From Mesaphorura yosii (taxonomy: Eukaryota > Arthropoda > Collembola > Poduromorpha > Tullbergiidae), in assembly GCA_009869945.1 (NCBI GenBank), contig WIXG01000178.1, positions 62,001 to 126,000 on the forward strand: 64,000 bases of DNA, given 5' to 3'. Positions 50,265 through 64,000 of the stretch are shown here, piece after piece (the stretch's first letter is position 1; every line of letters begins with the position of its first letter). The notes under the pieces are model-generated. The model was not told the DNA's origin and searched no databases. It was given only the letters and a program-made list of their open reading frames with translations. The position numbers and the translations under genes are program-made.

Positions 50265-50353
50265 TTTCCCTCCATTTCCCCTATATCTCCCATTCCCCCC
50301 TATTTCCCCTATTTCCCCCTAATCCCCGCTGTTTCCCTCACTCCCCCCCCCTT
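50265..50353. repeat. Polypyrimidine tract with C-runs
   Basis: Almost pure C/T over about 90 nt on the plus strand, with at least six runs of four or more C, ending in a run of nine. The minus strand has matching G-runs separated by short A/T-containing loops, so it could form a G-quadruplex or triplex. Confidence 0.8.
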
Positions 50354-53300
50354 AACTCATCTTCGGTCTTGTGTCCAATTGTTACTTGACACTCGGGTGA
50401 ATTCATGGTAGACGCTGGAAAGAGTATCAAACTTTCATCTTTACACTGGCAGGACAGCAACACAAAAAGGAAAGCACGAGATCAGGAGTTGTCATCCTCA
50501 AGAATGGAGTAACAGTGAGTTTTCATATTTCAGATGCTCATAATGCGTTTGAAACTAACGGAGGCCAACCGCAAACTTGAAGTTTTGCAAGGATGAAAAT
50601 CGATAGCCTGTTCTGAATAAAAAATTGAATATTTGTATGTTCATGGTCCGTTTCAACCAGCATAGAAATACTGAAAACATTGCAGCACAAACGGAGAAAA
50701 AATTGCGACAGAGTTCTCGTGCTCCGTGAAATAGCAAAGATCGGGAAACTCATTCTTGCCTTTAGCACAAAAAAAAGTACTGAATATTTGACTTTCATTA
50801 CGAAATGCTAGAAAATAAAACTGCACATAATTTGAAAGAAAAGAGAAACAAGAAGAGTCATCCTCATGCAAAATAGCAGCATTTATATTACATCCTGTAT
50901 CCTTGCACAAAGAAAATCAAATTCCGGACACAAGGAGACAGAACCCATGCCTTCACGCTCAACGAATTCACAATGCATGCACTCCTGCAGGAAACTCGCT
51001 GCTTATCTCTTCCAAGAAAGCTGCCTGAAATTTGTGCCAGCAGAATCCAATATTTACGCTTTTCACGTGAAGTGAAATGACCTACTAAAATAATATTTAT
51101 GCGTCCGTGTATGTGGCAGCGCGAGGAATTTAATACCAATTCCATGCCACCTTAAATGAAATTCATTCACCCTTTCTACGGAGAAATACGCTAGACTGAA
51201 CGGAGAATCTTAATTGAGATAACGCGAATCGCAGGCGTTCGTGCTCTCGCATTTTTTTGCTGAACCCAATCCGAATAACAAGAACAAAAAACAACCTGGC
51301 AAACGGAGAGTTCAACAGCTACACAACCGACATTGACAAGGCCAAGTTAAGCTTATTGATGAGATAACAAATGCTGCTGGTCTCGTTGGCTATGACGACG
51401 TGGACACAATCACACACAAGACCTGTGAGACGAGGAAGCAAGAACGGGCAAGACGAAGGGAAATAATATGATTGAAAATGGAATGACACGCTAAATTTGG
51501 ATAAATCATTTTTCACTTTCTCTCGTGTTTTCTCCTCCGCTCACTTTCGTCGTCCGTGTTTTGGTGTCCTGAAAGAATAAAATACGGAGCGAAAAGAAAC
51601 TACATTTCTCGGTCAAAATCACACGCCAACATCAATTTCCCCACACCCGCTGCCCCACCACCAACCAACTTTGAATTTTGGGTCTCCCTTTCGTGTTCCC
51701 ATGAATCCTCGCGCCAATGCGTGCGGTTTCGGGCTGCCGTTGCAGAAGCGAGCGGAATTCACGTGCATAATGTAAAAAGAATTGTGAGTGATTCATTATT
51801 TAAAATAAAAAGGAGAGGAAACATTCATTTACGGTGGTGATAAAAGAAAGAGAAAAAACGACGGCGGAGAAAGTCGTGCAGAGTAACACGAATGAATAAA
51901 ATGAATGAATGAAAGGTGGAGCGGCAGAACGCGAGGATTCCAAGGTGTGCTTTTCCTGTATGAATGGAACGACGGCTCGGAGCAGCTGAAGAAAGAAAGA
52001 ATGGAAACGTGAGAAGAAAGATTTGTTTTTCAAGGATTAGCAGATTCCGAGAAGGAGGAAACACAAGATGTTGTGGCACTAGAACAACTTATTTCTCCTG
52101 AGCCATTCGCTACGCTCTGAGAAGGTTCGAAGATGATGATGAATCTTTCCATCTTCATGATGAATTCATTTGGAGTATTACCGTTATGGCGAGGAGCGAC
52201 AGACAATATAAGACCTCGTCTGCTGCTGCCGAGAAGTGTGAGCTTTCGCTGCTAAGACCTGGGACAGGTTTTCCTAAATCCAGGCGGCTCTAATTTACAT
52301 TTCCACAGATTTTTCAGAAGCCTTGTTAGGACGGGGATTGGCGGCTTTGGTCGAGCCATGGCGCCTTTTCCCACGAACAAGTTTTTCATCACTTTTTCCC
52401 TGCCTTCGGAAGCAAGTTGGAGAAACAGCGACACGTGGAATGAGACAAAGGCGCTGGCTCACGTGCCGCATATTGCACAATTCGCATTTGCGACGACAGA
52501 AATTGCCCTTGCATGTTAATCTCGCAGACAAGGAGAGAATTCAGGATGACACCCCGCGAAAGACATTCCGGACGTCTTAATTTTATTTCCGACCCGAATA
52601 CTTTGAATTATTTACATCCATTAAGCAAGTTACGGCAGACAAAATTGCATGTTTGTGTCCTTTCCATTTTGAATAATGTATTTTATGTCTTTGTTACACT
52701 CTCCAACCGAGTCGTAAGTTCTCCTAAAAAGTGGCTACAAAATGCATTGCAATTGGAGGCATTTAAGAAGGTGCATTTTGTTATAGTTTTATAACCCGCA
52801 GCCATTTGGTAGATCAACTTGCAGAGTTAGTACTTGTTGTGTTTTGCAGACAAGAGAATTATACCGTCTTGATGAGACAGTAGTCATGTGGCCCATCTTC
52901 TTGAGATATAAACCTCCTGAATAAAAGAAGAGCAAGTGCAGGATGCTTGGCACGACATTGGTTGCTTGAAATTTCGTAGTAAGAACAATTCGCATAATTT
53001 AATTTAATAATAGTAAAGTTCAAATGTCTCATAGACGAATCCTGGCGAAATTTTCTTGAAGCCTTCGTTTTGCTGGGCGAATTTTAGCACATGATTCGTT
53101 CCTTTTGTTGGCGTCCGAGTCGCCATCCTGATTGTTCTCTCGGATGCGTCTCTTGTTCACTGCACTTCACAGCCTCTTCTTCAATCTCGCGTCACAACTC
53201 ATTCTCATTATCTAGCGCAAAGCAATGAATGATTAATGACGCCTTTCCTCCTTCATCACATCGAATCATCTCGACAATCCGTCTTTCTCCCAGATGTATT

Positions 53301-56300
53301 ATCTTTCTCTTTTTCTCAAGTCAGCACAGCCTGCTTGCCGCGTCAGTCTTTCTCGTGTCCTTCGTCTCTTGTTCTCTTTAAAAAGATAATTTTATGGGAT
53401 GATGAAAGTTAATGTCTTTCTCTCCCAGCTTGTACATATTGTTATACGATTATTATTAAGTGCTCTTATAATTGAACTACTATGCGAATGCACGTAATAC
53501 AGCCAGAGTCACAGTCGCGTCGCGTCAGCACCAAACTTTGTTTCAGAACTTGCCACCATTGTCCGGTGTCATTCTGCGTCCTTCACTAATCCCAAACTCA
53601 ATGACCGAGCAACTGCCCGCGTGCCACGTGGCCTCTTTCTTCCCTCTTCGTGCACCAAAATAAGTTCTGAGTACGCATAACGCAGGACGAAAATCTAATG
53701 AGCCCATTTGTAAGTTGAGAGTGTGAAGAAAACAAGTAAACGACAGCGGTCTGCTTGAAGAAATCTGCAACTTTGCGCATTTGACTGGGCAATATGTCCG
53801 AAAATTAACGAAAGCTGCTAAGAATGCATGCCCATGAGTAGAATATTAAAGATGCCGAATTTCATGGAGTCATTGAAGATCATTGAGAAAAGTAGATATG
53901 TGACATGGGTGGAATCGAATTATCTGACGCCAGTTGTCCTAATGAACATGAACGCCACTCGTTAGGGAAGCAAGGCAGTGAAATTGTTGGCGCTAAAACA
54001 GTGTCAACAAAAACATCTACGCATATACGAGGGCAACAAATAGAACGGCGAGTGATGACGAGTGACTCCCAGTTAAGCCTGCGTTTCAAGTATAATTTGG
54101 TTTGTTTACCGTTGGCATCGTCAACAAGAGACAAGCAGCGCATTAGTAAATCATTACATTTCCATTCCACACACATTGGATGAAGTCTAAAGGCAGGAGC
54201 TCCTGATTGAATTTAAGGTTGTTCACATCGCAGTCGCAACCTCATCAGTTGATGAATTTATTTACAGTGCTCTGAACTTCAGTATTACAGCAGAGAGCTG
54301 TGAAAGGCGAATGCGTGCTGATGTACTTATTCACTCAACGCATTAAACTCGCATTACCGTCGCACGCATAAAATATTTACCTTTCTCCAATCCAATTTAA
54401 CATCTCTTTATGCAAAGTGTTATTGCCAAATCATGGCACAGTGGAAATGGAATTATGGCGTAAAAGACGCGCCAACTGAAAATGCATCCCGATGTCGATT
54501 ATTGGAAAGTACTTAGACATTCACGCACTTGGCTCAGGACAAAAAAAAATTTGCTCCCGAAATGTTATTGCGCCCACCAACGTGCACCTCCACCCAACCT
54601 CTCTCTGTCGTTCCGTGCCCCGCGTGCGAGCCATTTCCCCATGTCACACAGAAAACAACTGCATTTTATGCCCTTCTTAAAATGGATTTTACAGACAATT
54701 CTGCTGCAAAGTGTCGACTTTCGTTGTCGAGTTCAAACGAATGCGTCATGCAACCAATTCTCTCTGGCGTTTGTCGCTTTTGTAATACAGTTTTATGGAA
54801 ACTTATTTAAAACCATGTTTAATTATCAACGTGGGTTCAATCCCTCCAATGGCCAATGGATTAACAATTTGTGAATGACACCGATACAGGCAACTTTTGA
54901 CTTTCGAATGGTGGCAGAAATGTTGTATCTTTCCCCCTTCCGTGTCATCGTCATCCTCCACACGGGGACTTGCCTACTTTGTTTCGAGTGCCTATTACGA
55001 GAGCAATAATAATAAAAGCACACCTAACACCAGCACGAAAAATTACCAAACTCGCGAAAAACTTGTGTGTCATCAGTTTGTTGATTCGTGGTGCACATGG
55101 AGCAAGCACATGGCTGGCAGCTGGGCAGGGCAGACTGGCTGGTAGCATTGCACTGGAGACTTTGTAATGGATTTTGTTGAATCCTACTTTTTTAGTTTGG
55201 TTGTCCCAGAAGTTGGTAAAGTTGTTTTATGGTGCCAGTTCTCGATTTCTCTGTTTGGCTATCCGAAACTCGCCTTCCCTCCGCAGAGTGTAAACAGAGT
55301 GGGCTAGTGTGACAGAAAAAGTTGGCTGACAGTAATAATGTGACGGTTGCATACGGGAAAGCAAAGAGAAAGCGAGAATAATTGCAGCTATAAAGTTATT
55401 TCGTTTTTTTGTTTGTTTTTTGTCAAGTTGACTCGAAGGCACAATAATCTGCAAGCAGGCTCCAGCAGGATCCATAGCAGGAGCAGGTCGCATATATAAT
55501 TTCACAATATGTTACGCCTGTTTTGAAATGTAGTACAAAGCTGTCTGTTTCTGGCTCACTTTCTCCGTTGAGGCGTGAAACACGGAACATTTAGACTCTA
55601 CCGTGCAGTAACACAAAAGAATGGCTGATTCGTCCCTTTCTTTCTTTCGTGTAATCTGTATTATTGGACGTGTGTCCATTGAGTTGATCATAATTTTCTT
55701 GTCACTCTAGATTTGTCATACGACTACAGTTGATATATAACCTACGCGCGTGTAATCTAGACTTCACGAGTTGTGATAGTTTCGACTTTCTTTCTCCCAT
55801 CCAAACTTGTATTACTGTTATTATTGTTTCCATTCCAATTGTGCCAACAGCAAGGAAAACTTCATCAGCGACTAGAAACAGGAAAGACATATTTCCAACT
55901 TCAAAATGTCAGGTTTTCTTTACGCACTGCCTCCGTCCAGCCGTTTTCACGCACTTCCTCGGTCTTTTCAGCACGAATCCACTTCCGAGTTGGCATTATT
56001 TATTGCTTCTCGACGGATTTTACACATTAATGAAACAGCATAATTTATTGCTCTACGCAGCTTAACTCTAAGCTCCTTATTACATTTAATTCGACACTTG
56101 TGTACGCTTGGCGAAGAAACCGAGTTTCAAGTTCTGCACACAAATCCAAATATTTTGCTAATCTACCAGCCACGGAGAGAGCAGGTATAACAAGATTAAG
56201 AGATGCTGTTCTCGCGGTTTTCTCTCTTTTTGCCCGGCCTGCACGGGACAGACATTTCGCACTTAATTCGTTGTGGGCACTCGCAAAGACCTGAGCCTGA

Positions 56301-59300
56301 TGCAAATTCTGGTCTGCCGCATGCCATCGCGACCGATGAGTCAGGATTCTTATCTGCCAGCCCCAAAATTGCATTGCTCCAGATCCGCAAGAAGCTAGGG
56401 CTTTTGTACTTGTTCGCTCGCAAGAGTCGGCTGGCCGTCGGTTTGGCGCATAAATAAAGAAGCAATAAGGAAAAGATGAAGAGAGAGAAAGGATTTGGAG
56501 CAAGTAAATCTAAGAATATTGTTCCCAGAGGAATTATTTGGAGTTATAATATGTAGTTAGAAGCATCATACCCCAACCCAAGAAATGGGAATTGTGTATA
56601 ACGGTTCCAGTAAACTGCTGCGCGGCTGTTGTGATATTTCTGAAAATATTACAAAACTGGAAGCCCGTACTGAACGTAAAGCAGTCATTGAAGGCGTACA
56701 GAGCACAGAGGCCCTCTGAAGAAAGTGGGCAAGCGTGAGGAGTGGAGAGAGAAAACGCAACTTGAAGAAAAAGGAGAATTTTCCTTCGACTTGACACCTT
56801 TTATCATCACAATAAAACCAACTTGGTTTTCTTTCCTCAGACTACCTTTCTCCACAATGACTCTCTTTCACCATGATGATCGCGATACTGCACATAATGC
56901 AGATGCTGCTCGAGAGCAGTGTGCAAAATACACAAAGGAATGATCCTCCGGCCTAATAAATTTGTCACTCTGACTGAGAAAGGAAGGTCGTGGACTTGAA
57001 ACTGGGTGAATGGGCAACGCCGCTGTTCACTGCACGCCACGCAAACCATGAGAAATGAATTGCACATTCAGAACAGAACAGATGTTTCATTCCGGAATCC
57101 ACGTTATTACTTTACAATCCTCTATTCTGCTTTCTGCTCTCTGTTTTGCAGTCGGTTATTTGAATAATAATATTATTTTAATACCGTACGCTCCTCGGCC
57201 GATTAAATGCGTCCACGTATTTTGTCAAAACAAAATTCTACGCCTCAATCTCCGGCAAGTGGATCTGCTCTCGAATAATCCTGTGGAAGAATCCCGACAC
57301 ATTTACTACCATCCAATGCAGGCAGATCACAAGCATTTTCCGTCCACCGTTCACAGTTCGCTGGTGATGTCGAACGGGAGATAAACCCGAAACGAATGCT
57401 TAATACAGTGTGAAAATATGCATGAAGACCACATTTCGCCACATTCCTCGCGCATTTCTCCGTTGCTTCATGAAAATATGTATTTTAAGTTCTCAGCTAC
57501 AGTGTCATTCGGAAACGCAGTCTACTTGGTCTTATTTACAGCTTTAACCACAACATTGAACTCGGGTTTAAACGTTTCATGTCAAATAGATATCTGAAGG
57601 TACAATGCCCTGGTTTCAGCACAACTTTCAAATGTTTCTAGGATAGAAGGCCTGGGACGCTTACGCCAGATGTTGTACTCTGCAACTGTGCATCCTTTTT
57701 TTGTAGCCCATCGTTGGTAACATGCAAAACCAACACAGTGACTTTTCCAGAAATTGCAATAGAACATTGAAATTGCCATTGCAATGTTAGTCAAGCTAGC
57801 TTGGTTCTGAATTCAGAGAGACACGGAATGACACACCAAGATAAGATTCAGCGTGCAAAGAAAAAATGCGGCTGTACCCTCGCAAAAATGTTGAAACGTC
57901 GTCGACGTCCTAGTCAGTCGAAATGCTGGCAAATGACTTGTTGCAATCTCTTGTCGACGTTCGGTTACATCTTTTGTACACACTTCCTTCTGTTTTCTCT
58001 TTCATGTGCCACATAATAAATCAGAAACGAATTTTTTCTCGCTGAAGAAAGGCAAAAAAGACATTTATATCGAAAGAGAGAAAAATATGCTTTGGTTATG
58101 TTGCGATGTATTATTTTTTCTTCTGGCGTTCTTCGTGTCTGTCGCTCGCCGCCGTGTTTCATTTTCATTCCACAAGAAATTCATAAAAGATTAATGGCCT
58201 GTGTATATTTTTCTCGATGTCACTGGAACGTCTCCCAGCATACTTTCTCCTTGCCAGGCGGAAATCGATGTTTGCGTCTTGAAAAGTATCCAAGCTCAAT
58301 TTCTGAATATGCTGCTTTCGAATGTCGCACCGCAAACTGGGTTGATGCTGATACTTGAACTTCCAATTTAACCTCCAAGACACGCTTCAGATGATGTGCG
58401 GTTTCGATCGTAACCGCAGTGTTTTCCAGCGAAACTAAACACAACCAAAATTTTCCGCAAGAGGGGGAGTACACTGGACATCGGTTTACTAATATTTACG
58501 GTTTGCTTGTCCGCGTTTACTTTAATGCCTTCCTTTTAAGCATCATTTCATGCGTGTGTGTTTTGACATGTCCTTCATTCGTTCAAGGTTCAAGATTCAT
58601 TCATCTCAACTCTTCATTTTCCGTAAAGTCCATGAACTATTCACACAAGTCTGACAAGAAAAATGAGAAAAGTGCGTTCCACATCGGACGGACAGGTGAG
58701 TTGAACGGAGAAGTATGAGAGGACAACAAATTGCGCTTTGATATCACCGGAGTATAAAAACGTCCAGCCACGCCGCGTCGTAGAGAGGAAATTGGATCGC
58801 ATCTCTCAATCTGTCTTTCTTTTGTCTTTTCGGCCTCTTTCGACCAGCCCATTGTCCGCTCACAATGAAAACTCATCAAAATACCAATTTAAGCGGAAGC
58901 ATGAAAGGAGTGCCAAGTAGACACAAGCTGAGTGGCATCACTCATCCACATTATGCAGCCTCATGCATGCATGAAACCTTGCGAAAAACCCAATCAGAAC
59001 GAAAGACAGTGTGGGCCTTGAGCAAAGTTATATTGTTCGTTTAATTTGCATGTCTTACGACTTATGACCTTTTTATTTGCAGGGAAATAATGGAATTTTC
59101 CTTCATTTTACGATTGTTCTCAATAAATTTGACAAATATGCCCGATCTTAAAAGCGTATCCCGAAGCAATAAGTAATAAATTCGCGTATTGCTTTCTTGG
59201 AATTGAATTGCTTAATAATCGAGCTGCTGCGAGGTACAAAACAGGAGCAAATTCTTAAGCCTCGGGACTCTTAAACCTCTCCCGAACTGCGTCATAAAAC

Positions 59301-62300
59301 ACTAAAGGCCAAACCCGTGCATAAACTCAGCGCATTACTCAATTATACTTAAAATTTGCGCTACGAGTCCTGCTTGGCTGGGAGTTAAAGACCCATTAAA
59401 ATATTTTCTGCCGAAGCGAAACGAGAAGCCAGAGTTAAGTGGCAGGCTGGGTTGACTTCAAAACGTGTGGCTGCTTATTACAGGGCATAAAAGATGAAAC
59501 ACAAAGAAAAACGAGTTGCTTATTGTATTATATTACAAGTACAACACATTATGCTGCCATTATATTTTATATCTTATGTATTTTAATATGTCGAAATTTC
59601 AAACTACTCGAGTTTCATGCTCTCGAATAACTTAAGGGCATGCTCTACAAAGCGACGGCAGAGGATGACGACGAAAGAGCAGGAATTCAGTTCTCTTTCA
59701 CCGCCAGTTTTTTTATATTCTTTCATTTCCTCATTTCATGTCATCTTCCTCCTGCATGACTCGTGTTCTTCGTTACTTTAAAAGAAGATTATACAATTTT
59801 ATGACAGTTTTATTAGGAAACCTTTTTCCTCGTTCGCGTTCCCCGTGCCACAGGAATTCAGAACGCAGCGACAGCGGCATTGCGAGTACATGTACGACTA
59901 TCGTTGTGCTTTGTACTTCTTTTGAGGATGTGTCGTGCTTTCAACAATCAAACTCCTTGTTATCCCGCAGAAAGGAAGCTACTTCATAAATAGTTTCGGG
60001 ACTGAAAAATATGGAAAGATTTTTGATGTTTGGCTTCCCCTTCCAGTATAACAGCATAAGAAGCTTCTTTGCAACCTGCGACTGCATTTCGTTGGTGATT
60101 CTTTTGCATATTGCAACAGTTGATTTAAATTTATAATATCCGCTTTCAAGATTTCGTAACTATTCGTTCAATTATCACTCATTTAGGAAATATTAATCAG
60201 CTGATTGCGAGTCACATTTGTCAGTTCTTGAGAGTGAACGGCTCCGCTTCAATTTTGCGTATCTGCACCTTTCTCGCGCAAGTCATTTCCGTATTTCGAC
60301 TTTTCAGCTTAGCGTAGTGCAAAATAATATTAAATGTTCTCGATCTGGGCCTGCATTAGAAAAATGAAGCTCGGTTGCGTTCGAGTGTAACTTACGTATT
60401 TCGCATTACACGACCAAAACTTTTCATAGGCCATTTCTCGTTTCCATACGCATTTCCTTCCATTTTGTGTCTCCTCATAAATATTTCTTGGTCACGTCTC
60501 CAGTTTGACTTGAAACATTCTTGTCACGTTCTCATGACTTGGAGAATTACGCCGCTATACATTATAACTGGACCGAGCGCTGTAAATGGCATGCTGCTTC
60601 ACGCTTTATACCGCAGATAAATTTAGTCCACCCGGAAAGACGAGTGTACGTATCGCAATCGCAATGCAGCGTAAGAGAAAGCCTTTTTATATAATATTTA
60701 TTTTGTCCTGTTTGAAAGGTTCCAATTCGAGCTGCCTTCTCTCTTGTAAATGAAGAGTTGGGAAAGAAAGAAAATAAGTTAATCCATGTCCAACTACTTT
60801 TCTGCTCTTTGCGCAATGTATGGCGTACCTTTGCTTATGCACAGGCCTGCCGTTGCATGCACTCTGAAAAGTTTGCTCTGCCCCTTACGCACATGGCCGC
60901 TCTGACTTTTTCCAGGTTTCTTGTGGAAAGGCAAGTCACGGCACGGCAAGAAAGATTTGAACGTGATTAGAAAATGTATAAAAAGGAGTGAGGAAAATAT
61001 TATAGCATGAATTTTTGCTATTACCCGTAACTCTTTCAGCTCTTGTCGGTGTATTGCTTTCACCAATGCAATGAGTGCATTACCGGACGAAGTCGGCGCA
61101 TTCATTTTTATTACTACAGTGCTCTGATATCATTTCCCGTTCAAAAACAAAACGGAGGCGAATATTGTTATTACTGAAATTGTTCCAGCTTGCTTGGTTT
61201 TAATTCAATCATAAGGTCATAACAAACCCGATTTTTCTCGTACCTTCCAAAAAAATGTGTATGACATGCGTAGCATATGAGAAGTGCATAAAAATCAAAC
61301 GGAGAGTAGTTTATCCTGTTATAAACATCATTTGATTTGTAAAAAAAATGATATGGGAAAATCAATACCTTAAAATTCAGCGCTTAAAGAGTGACGACTT
61401 CCGAATATCTCCTTACCAGTCCAATTGATTCTTCAATTCAGTTGAACGCAGTCTTGCGCAGTGAGCATCTGGTCTTGTTACTCAAGCTGACATTTACTAA
61501 TATGCAATTTAGAATTACAGTTCCTCGTCATTTTTCTTGTGCTGGTAAAGCTTTTGAGTTTAGCGGCAAAGTCGTGCTGAATATAAGAAGTTTGTCATGA
61601 AACATGAACGTTTTGCTTGTTAACAATATAATAAAACTTTCGTTACGCGAAGTGCAGTATTCCGTAATAAGCGCACGCAGCAAGGCAGCAACCCAGCAGA
61701 AAGTAAAGTGAGGAAGGTTAGAAGGAAAGAGAAGAAGGTGAAATTGACCGGAAGAAAGTGGGAGCAGGAAGAAGAAAGCTGGAAAGGCAACGGCGGCAGC
61801 GTGACCTCGCCGAATTTGACTGTCGTTCAACAAAGGAGAGTTTTGCGTAAGACTTTCGAGATAAAAACCAGCTCAGAACCAGCTGAGTTCAGTTCTTTCA
61901 CCTTGCACAATGGAGAGTTTACGCTCGTTCTCTTGCATAACGTCTACCCACACACTATTATATAATTTCAGGTCGATTTACATGCATTTAACCATTTCAG
62001 TAGCATTCGTAAATAGTTAACTCCGTACATGAGCATTGTATTTATAAACCCAGAAAGGGGTTAACGGCTCTTCTTGAAGAAAGTTACGCATGCAATCTTG
62101 TCATTAACTCATTCCATACAAACTATATCATGTATCATGCTATTACTGGAACAACCGTAAACGGGAATTCTTGAACCACACAAAATATAAATCCATAGTC
62201 CGCAAACTTCAAACTAGAAACTGAAATTCCCAGAAAGGCGAAGCACGCCAAGGCGGTATTCCACATGCACATGTGCGCCTGACATTAGTATAGATTTTTC

Positions 62301-62479
62301 TGCTCAACGAGCTCCTGGCATATGAGCTGCATGCTGGACCCGTCTCGGGTTTCGCAATTCCCTTTCGCTTTTTCTTCGTTACCCGCTCGATTATTGCACA
62401 ACTTTGCATGGGTTCTCCTTCCTGTGCCTTAAATAATTTTTACCTGCATGCAAATTTTTCCTCACTAACAAGCTCATGT

Positions 62480-62495
62480 AATAATTATAATTATT
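62480..62495. repeat. 16-bp perfect AT palindrome
   Basis: AATAATTATAATTATT equals its own reverse complement and contains two inverted AATTA cores of the type bound by paired homeodomains. It could also be chance in AT-rich DNA. Confidence 0.4.
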
Positions 62496-64000
62496 GGCCT
62501 ATTAAAATGTCTTTCACTGCAAGACGCATTGTGTATTTCGCATTCTCACCACCCGAAATGTCATGCGGCTCTTAATTGTGTCATTCTTCCATAAAAGTTC
62601 GTATTTCACTCGTTCGTGTAAATCCTGTGCATGTGCAGGTGCGCTCGACCCGGTGAAAGTCAAAAACCGATTAAACCGACCGCAACAACAGCGAGAGTTA
62701 AAGGCGGCCATTCATTAGTACGTTAAAATAATAACATGCTAGCAACCCAAATCGCAACATGCCATTGTTTTAACTATTCATGGATCGTGGGCGGTGTCCA
62801 CGCTTTGTGAATTATAATACAAAGTGAGAAATGAGATGTGTAATAAATATAACATTAGCGGAACCACCTCATTAAAATTCGGTCAAGTTCGTCTTTTATT
62901 CAAGATTCTTCACATGACTTACCGAAATCGGAGGTCAATGCACACAGCAAATAATTAAATTGAGGAAGTGGCTGACATGTCAGACTATCAGTTCAAATTT
63001 ACATACAAGTGTCATTTCGATTGGTTTAGTGCACGACGCGCTTCATCTCTTTTCAGCGTAGATTCTCTGAAGTAGATGCACGTATTTATTTATGTTATGG
63101 CCAAGTCATTTCCATAATGTTAACATTCGAGGCCTAATTTCATCATCGTCCCATTAAAAATAATGTGAGCTAATTAAGCACTTGTTTTTCTCCTCGTTTC
63201 CAACACACTTTACCTCGTTCGTTTGCGCCGTGCAATCACAATCGTGCTTCTTTCACAGTTCTTTTTCGTTTCTAATTATAAATCTTTCCTGCTCATAGCG
63301 TCACGAGCGACTCGTATACACTTCTCAACTTCTCACTAAACGTTAGTCATACTATTTAGCCTTTCAAGTTCTTATTAAACAAAAACAAGAACATGAGAAA
63401 TTATGAGTTTCCACTCGCGAATCTGCTAAAACATCAAGAGCAAGGATTTGCATTAAAAAACAAAAGCTCTTTCCAGTTTTCACCAAGCTCACGTTCACGG
63501 TCTCTTTCTCTTCTGTAATATTTTCTCCGTAATTCCATTAAAGAATCAACAACGCGTAAATGATTATAAAGTATTTGTGTAATGCATAGTTTCTCTCTTC
63601 TACTACATCTCGCCTATGATTCATTCAAATGTGTCTGATTTGGCAGCACACCTTTACGTTGCACGCGCTTAACCCGAACTGCGCTATGCAATATGTGTCT
63701 GCAATAATTCCAGAGTAAATGATCGGAGACTCGGGTCGTTCTGGTTGAACTTCTCTCATTCATTTACTTTCAGCGAAAACACGGGAAACAAATAGGCTTA
63801 ACCGCCTCTTTTCTATGTATTTGCGTAAATTATTACTGTCATCACATCATTATCACTGCTCCTAATGATTTTAAAATGCTAAACCGTTCCAGCGAGTCAA
63901 TGAAACGAAAAGAGTCTGACTAATACATTTCCTGGTTGTTGCAACAGTGAATGCGATTTCACGAATTAGAATTCATCACGTGTGATGTGCGTTAATGTGG

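Larger units (their letters stand above)
32270..64000. other. Gene desert
   Basis: Nearly 32 kb in which I recognise no gene, transposon or RNA gene. Composition is AT-rich with frequent TAATTA, TTTATT and GAAAG/CTTTC runs. Open frames of up to 165 codons occur on both strands but lack known motifs, plausible exon structure or acceptable amino-acid composition. Local items are listed separately: a small acidic frame at 34970, an AP-1-type palindrome at 44859, a pyrimidine tract at 50265 and an AT palindrome at 62480. It could be regulatory DNA, or a large intron of a gene that extends past the window. Confidence 0.5.

Noticed and set aside
54830-54850. GGTTCAATCC, a tRNA T-loop-like string
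   Set aside because: No D-loop, anticodon stem or acceptor stem could be matched in the preceding 75 nt.
56045-56503. 152-codon open frame on the minus strand
   Set aside because: No known motif, mixed composition, overlapping open frames on the other strand, and no neighbouring exon structure; most likely chance.

Overview
This window is nuclear DNA of an invertebrate animal. The genes are split into many small exons by short GT-AG introns, mostly 60-100 nt. Their products are animal proteins: UBLCP1, UVSSA, the axonemal protein DNAI7 (CASC1), the LYR-motif protein ETFRF1 and a CtBP-family protein. Keeping DNAI7 implies a motile cilium or flagellum. Compact genes beside long AT-rich deserts would fit an arthropod or another ecdysozoan, but I cannot place the species. 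There are no operons, CRISPR arrays or rRNA genes, and I found no convincing tRNA.

Layout. (1) 1-2113 (+): the 3' part of a PHD-finger plus F-box protein gene, whose 3'UTR carries a long hairpin. (2) 3258-4678 (+): UBLCP1 in five exons, one of 13 nt, with a well supported GC-AG intron. (3) 4939-7798 (-): UVSSA in eleven exons, tail to tail with UBLCP1 and with apparently overlapping 3' ends. (4) 8187-19260 (-): DNAI7 in fifteen exons. Its larger introns hold most of the mobile DNA: an 812-bp inverted-repeat element carrying an intron-bearing gene end, a DD41D mariner copy nested inside an older repeat, and a diverged tandem repeat. (5) 19744-20132 (+): ETFRF1, head to head with DNAI7. (6) 20133-29757: largely empty, with a second copy of the repeat hit by the mariner, a split duplication, and one unrecognised cysteine-rich reading frame. 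(7) 29758-31759 (+): a divergent CtBP-like gene that has lost two of the three catalytic residues and has a long disordered tail. (8) About 32.27-64 kb: an AT-rich desert without a recognised gene.

The genes do not form one pathway. UBLCP1 (proteasome and CTD phosphatase) and UVSSA (transcription-coupled repair) are both nuclear. DNAI7 is a cilium component and ETFRF1 a mitochondrial regulator. The DNAI7/ETFRF1 divergent pair also occurs in vertebrates, so it looks like retained ancestral linkage. I found no new multi-gene system. The most unusual items are the CtBP-like pseudoenzyme, the gene end carried by the inverted-repeat element, and the nested mariner with an unoccupied relative 7 kb away.
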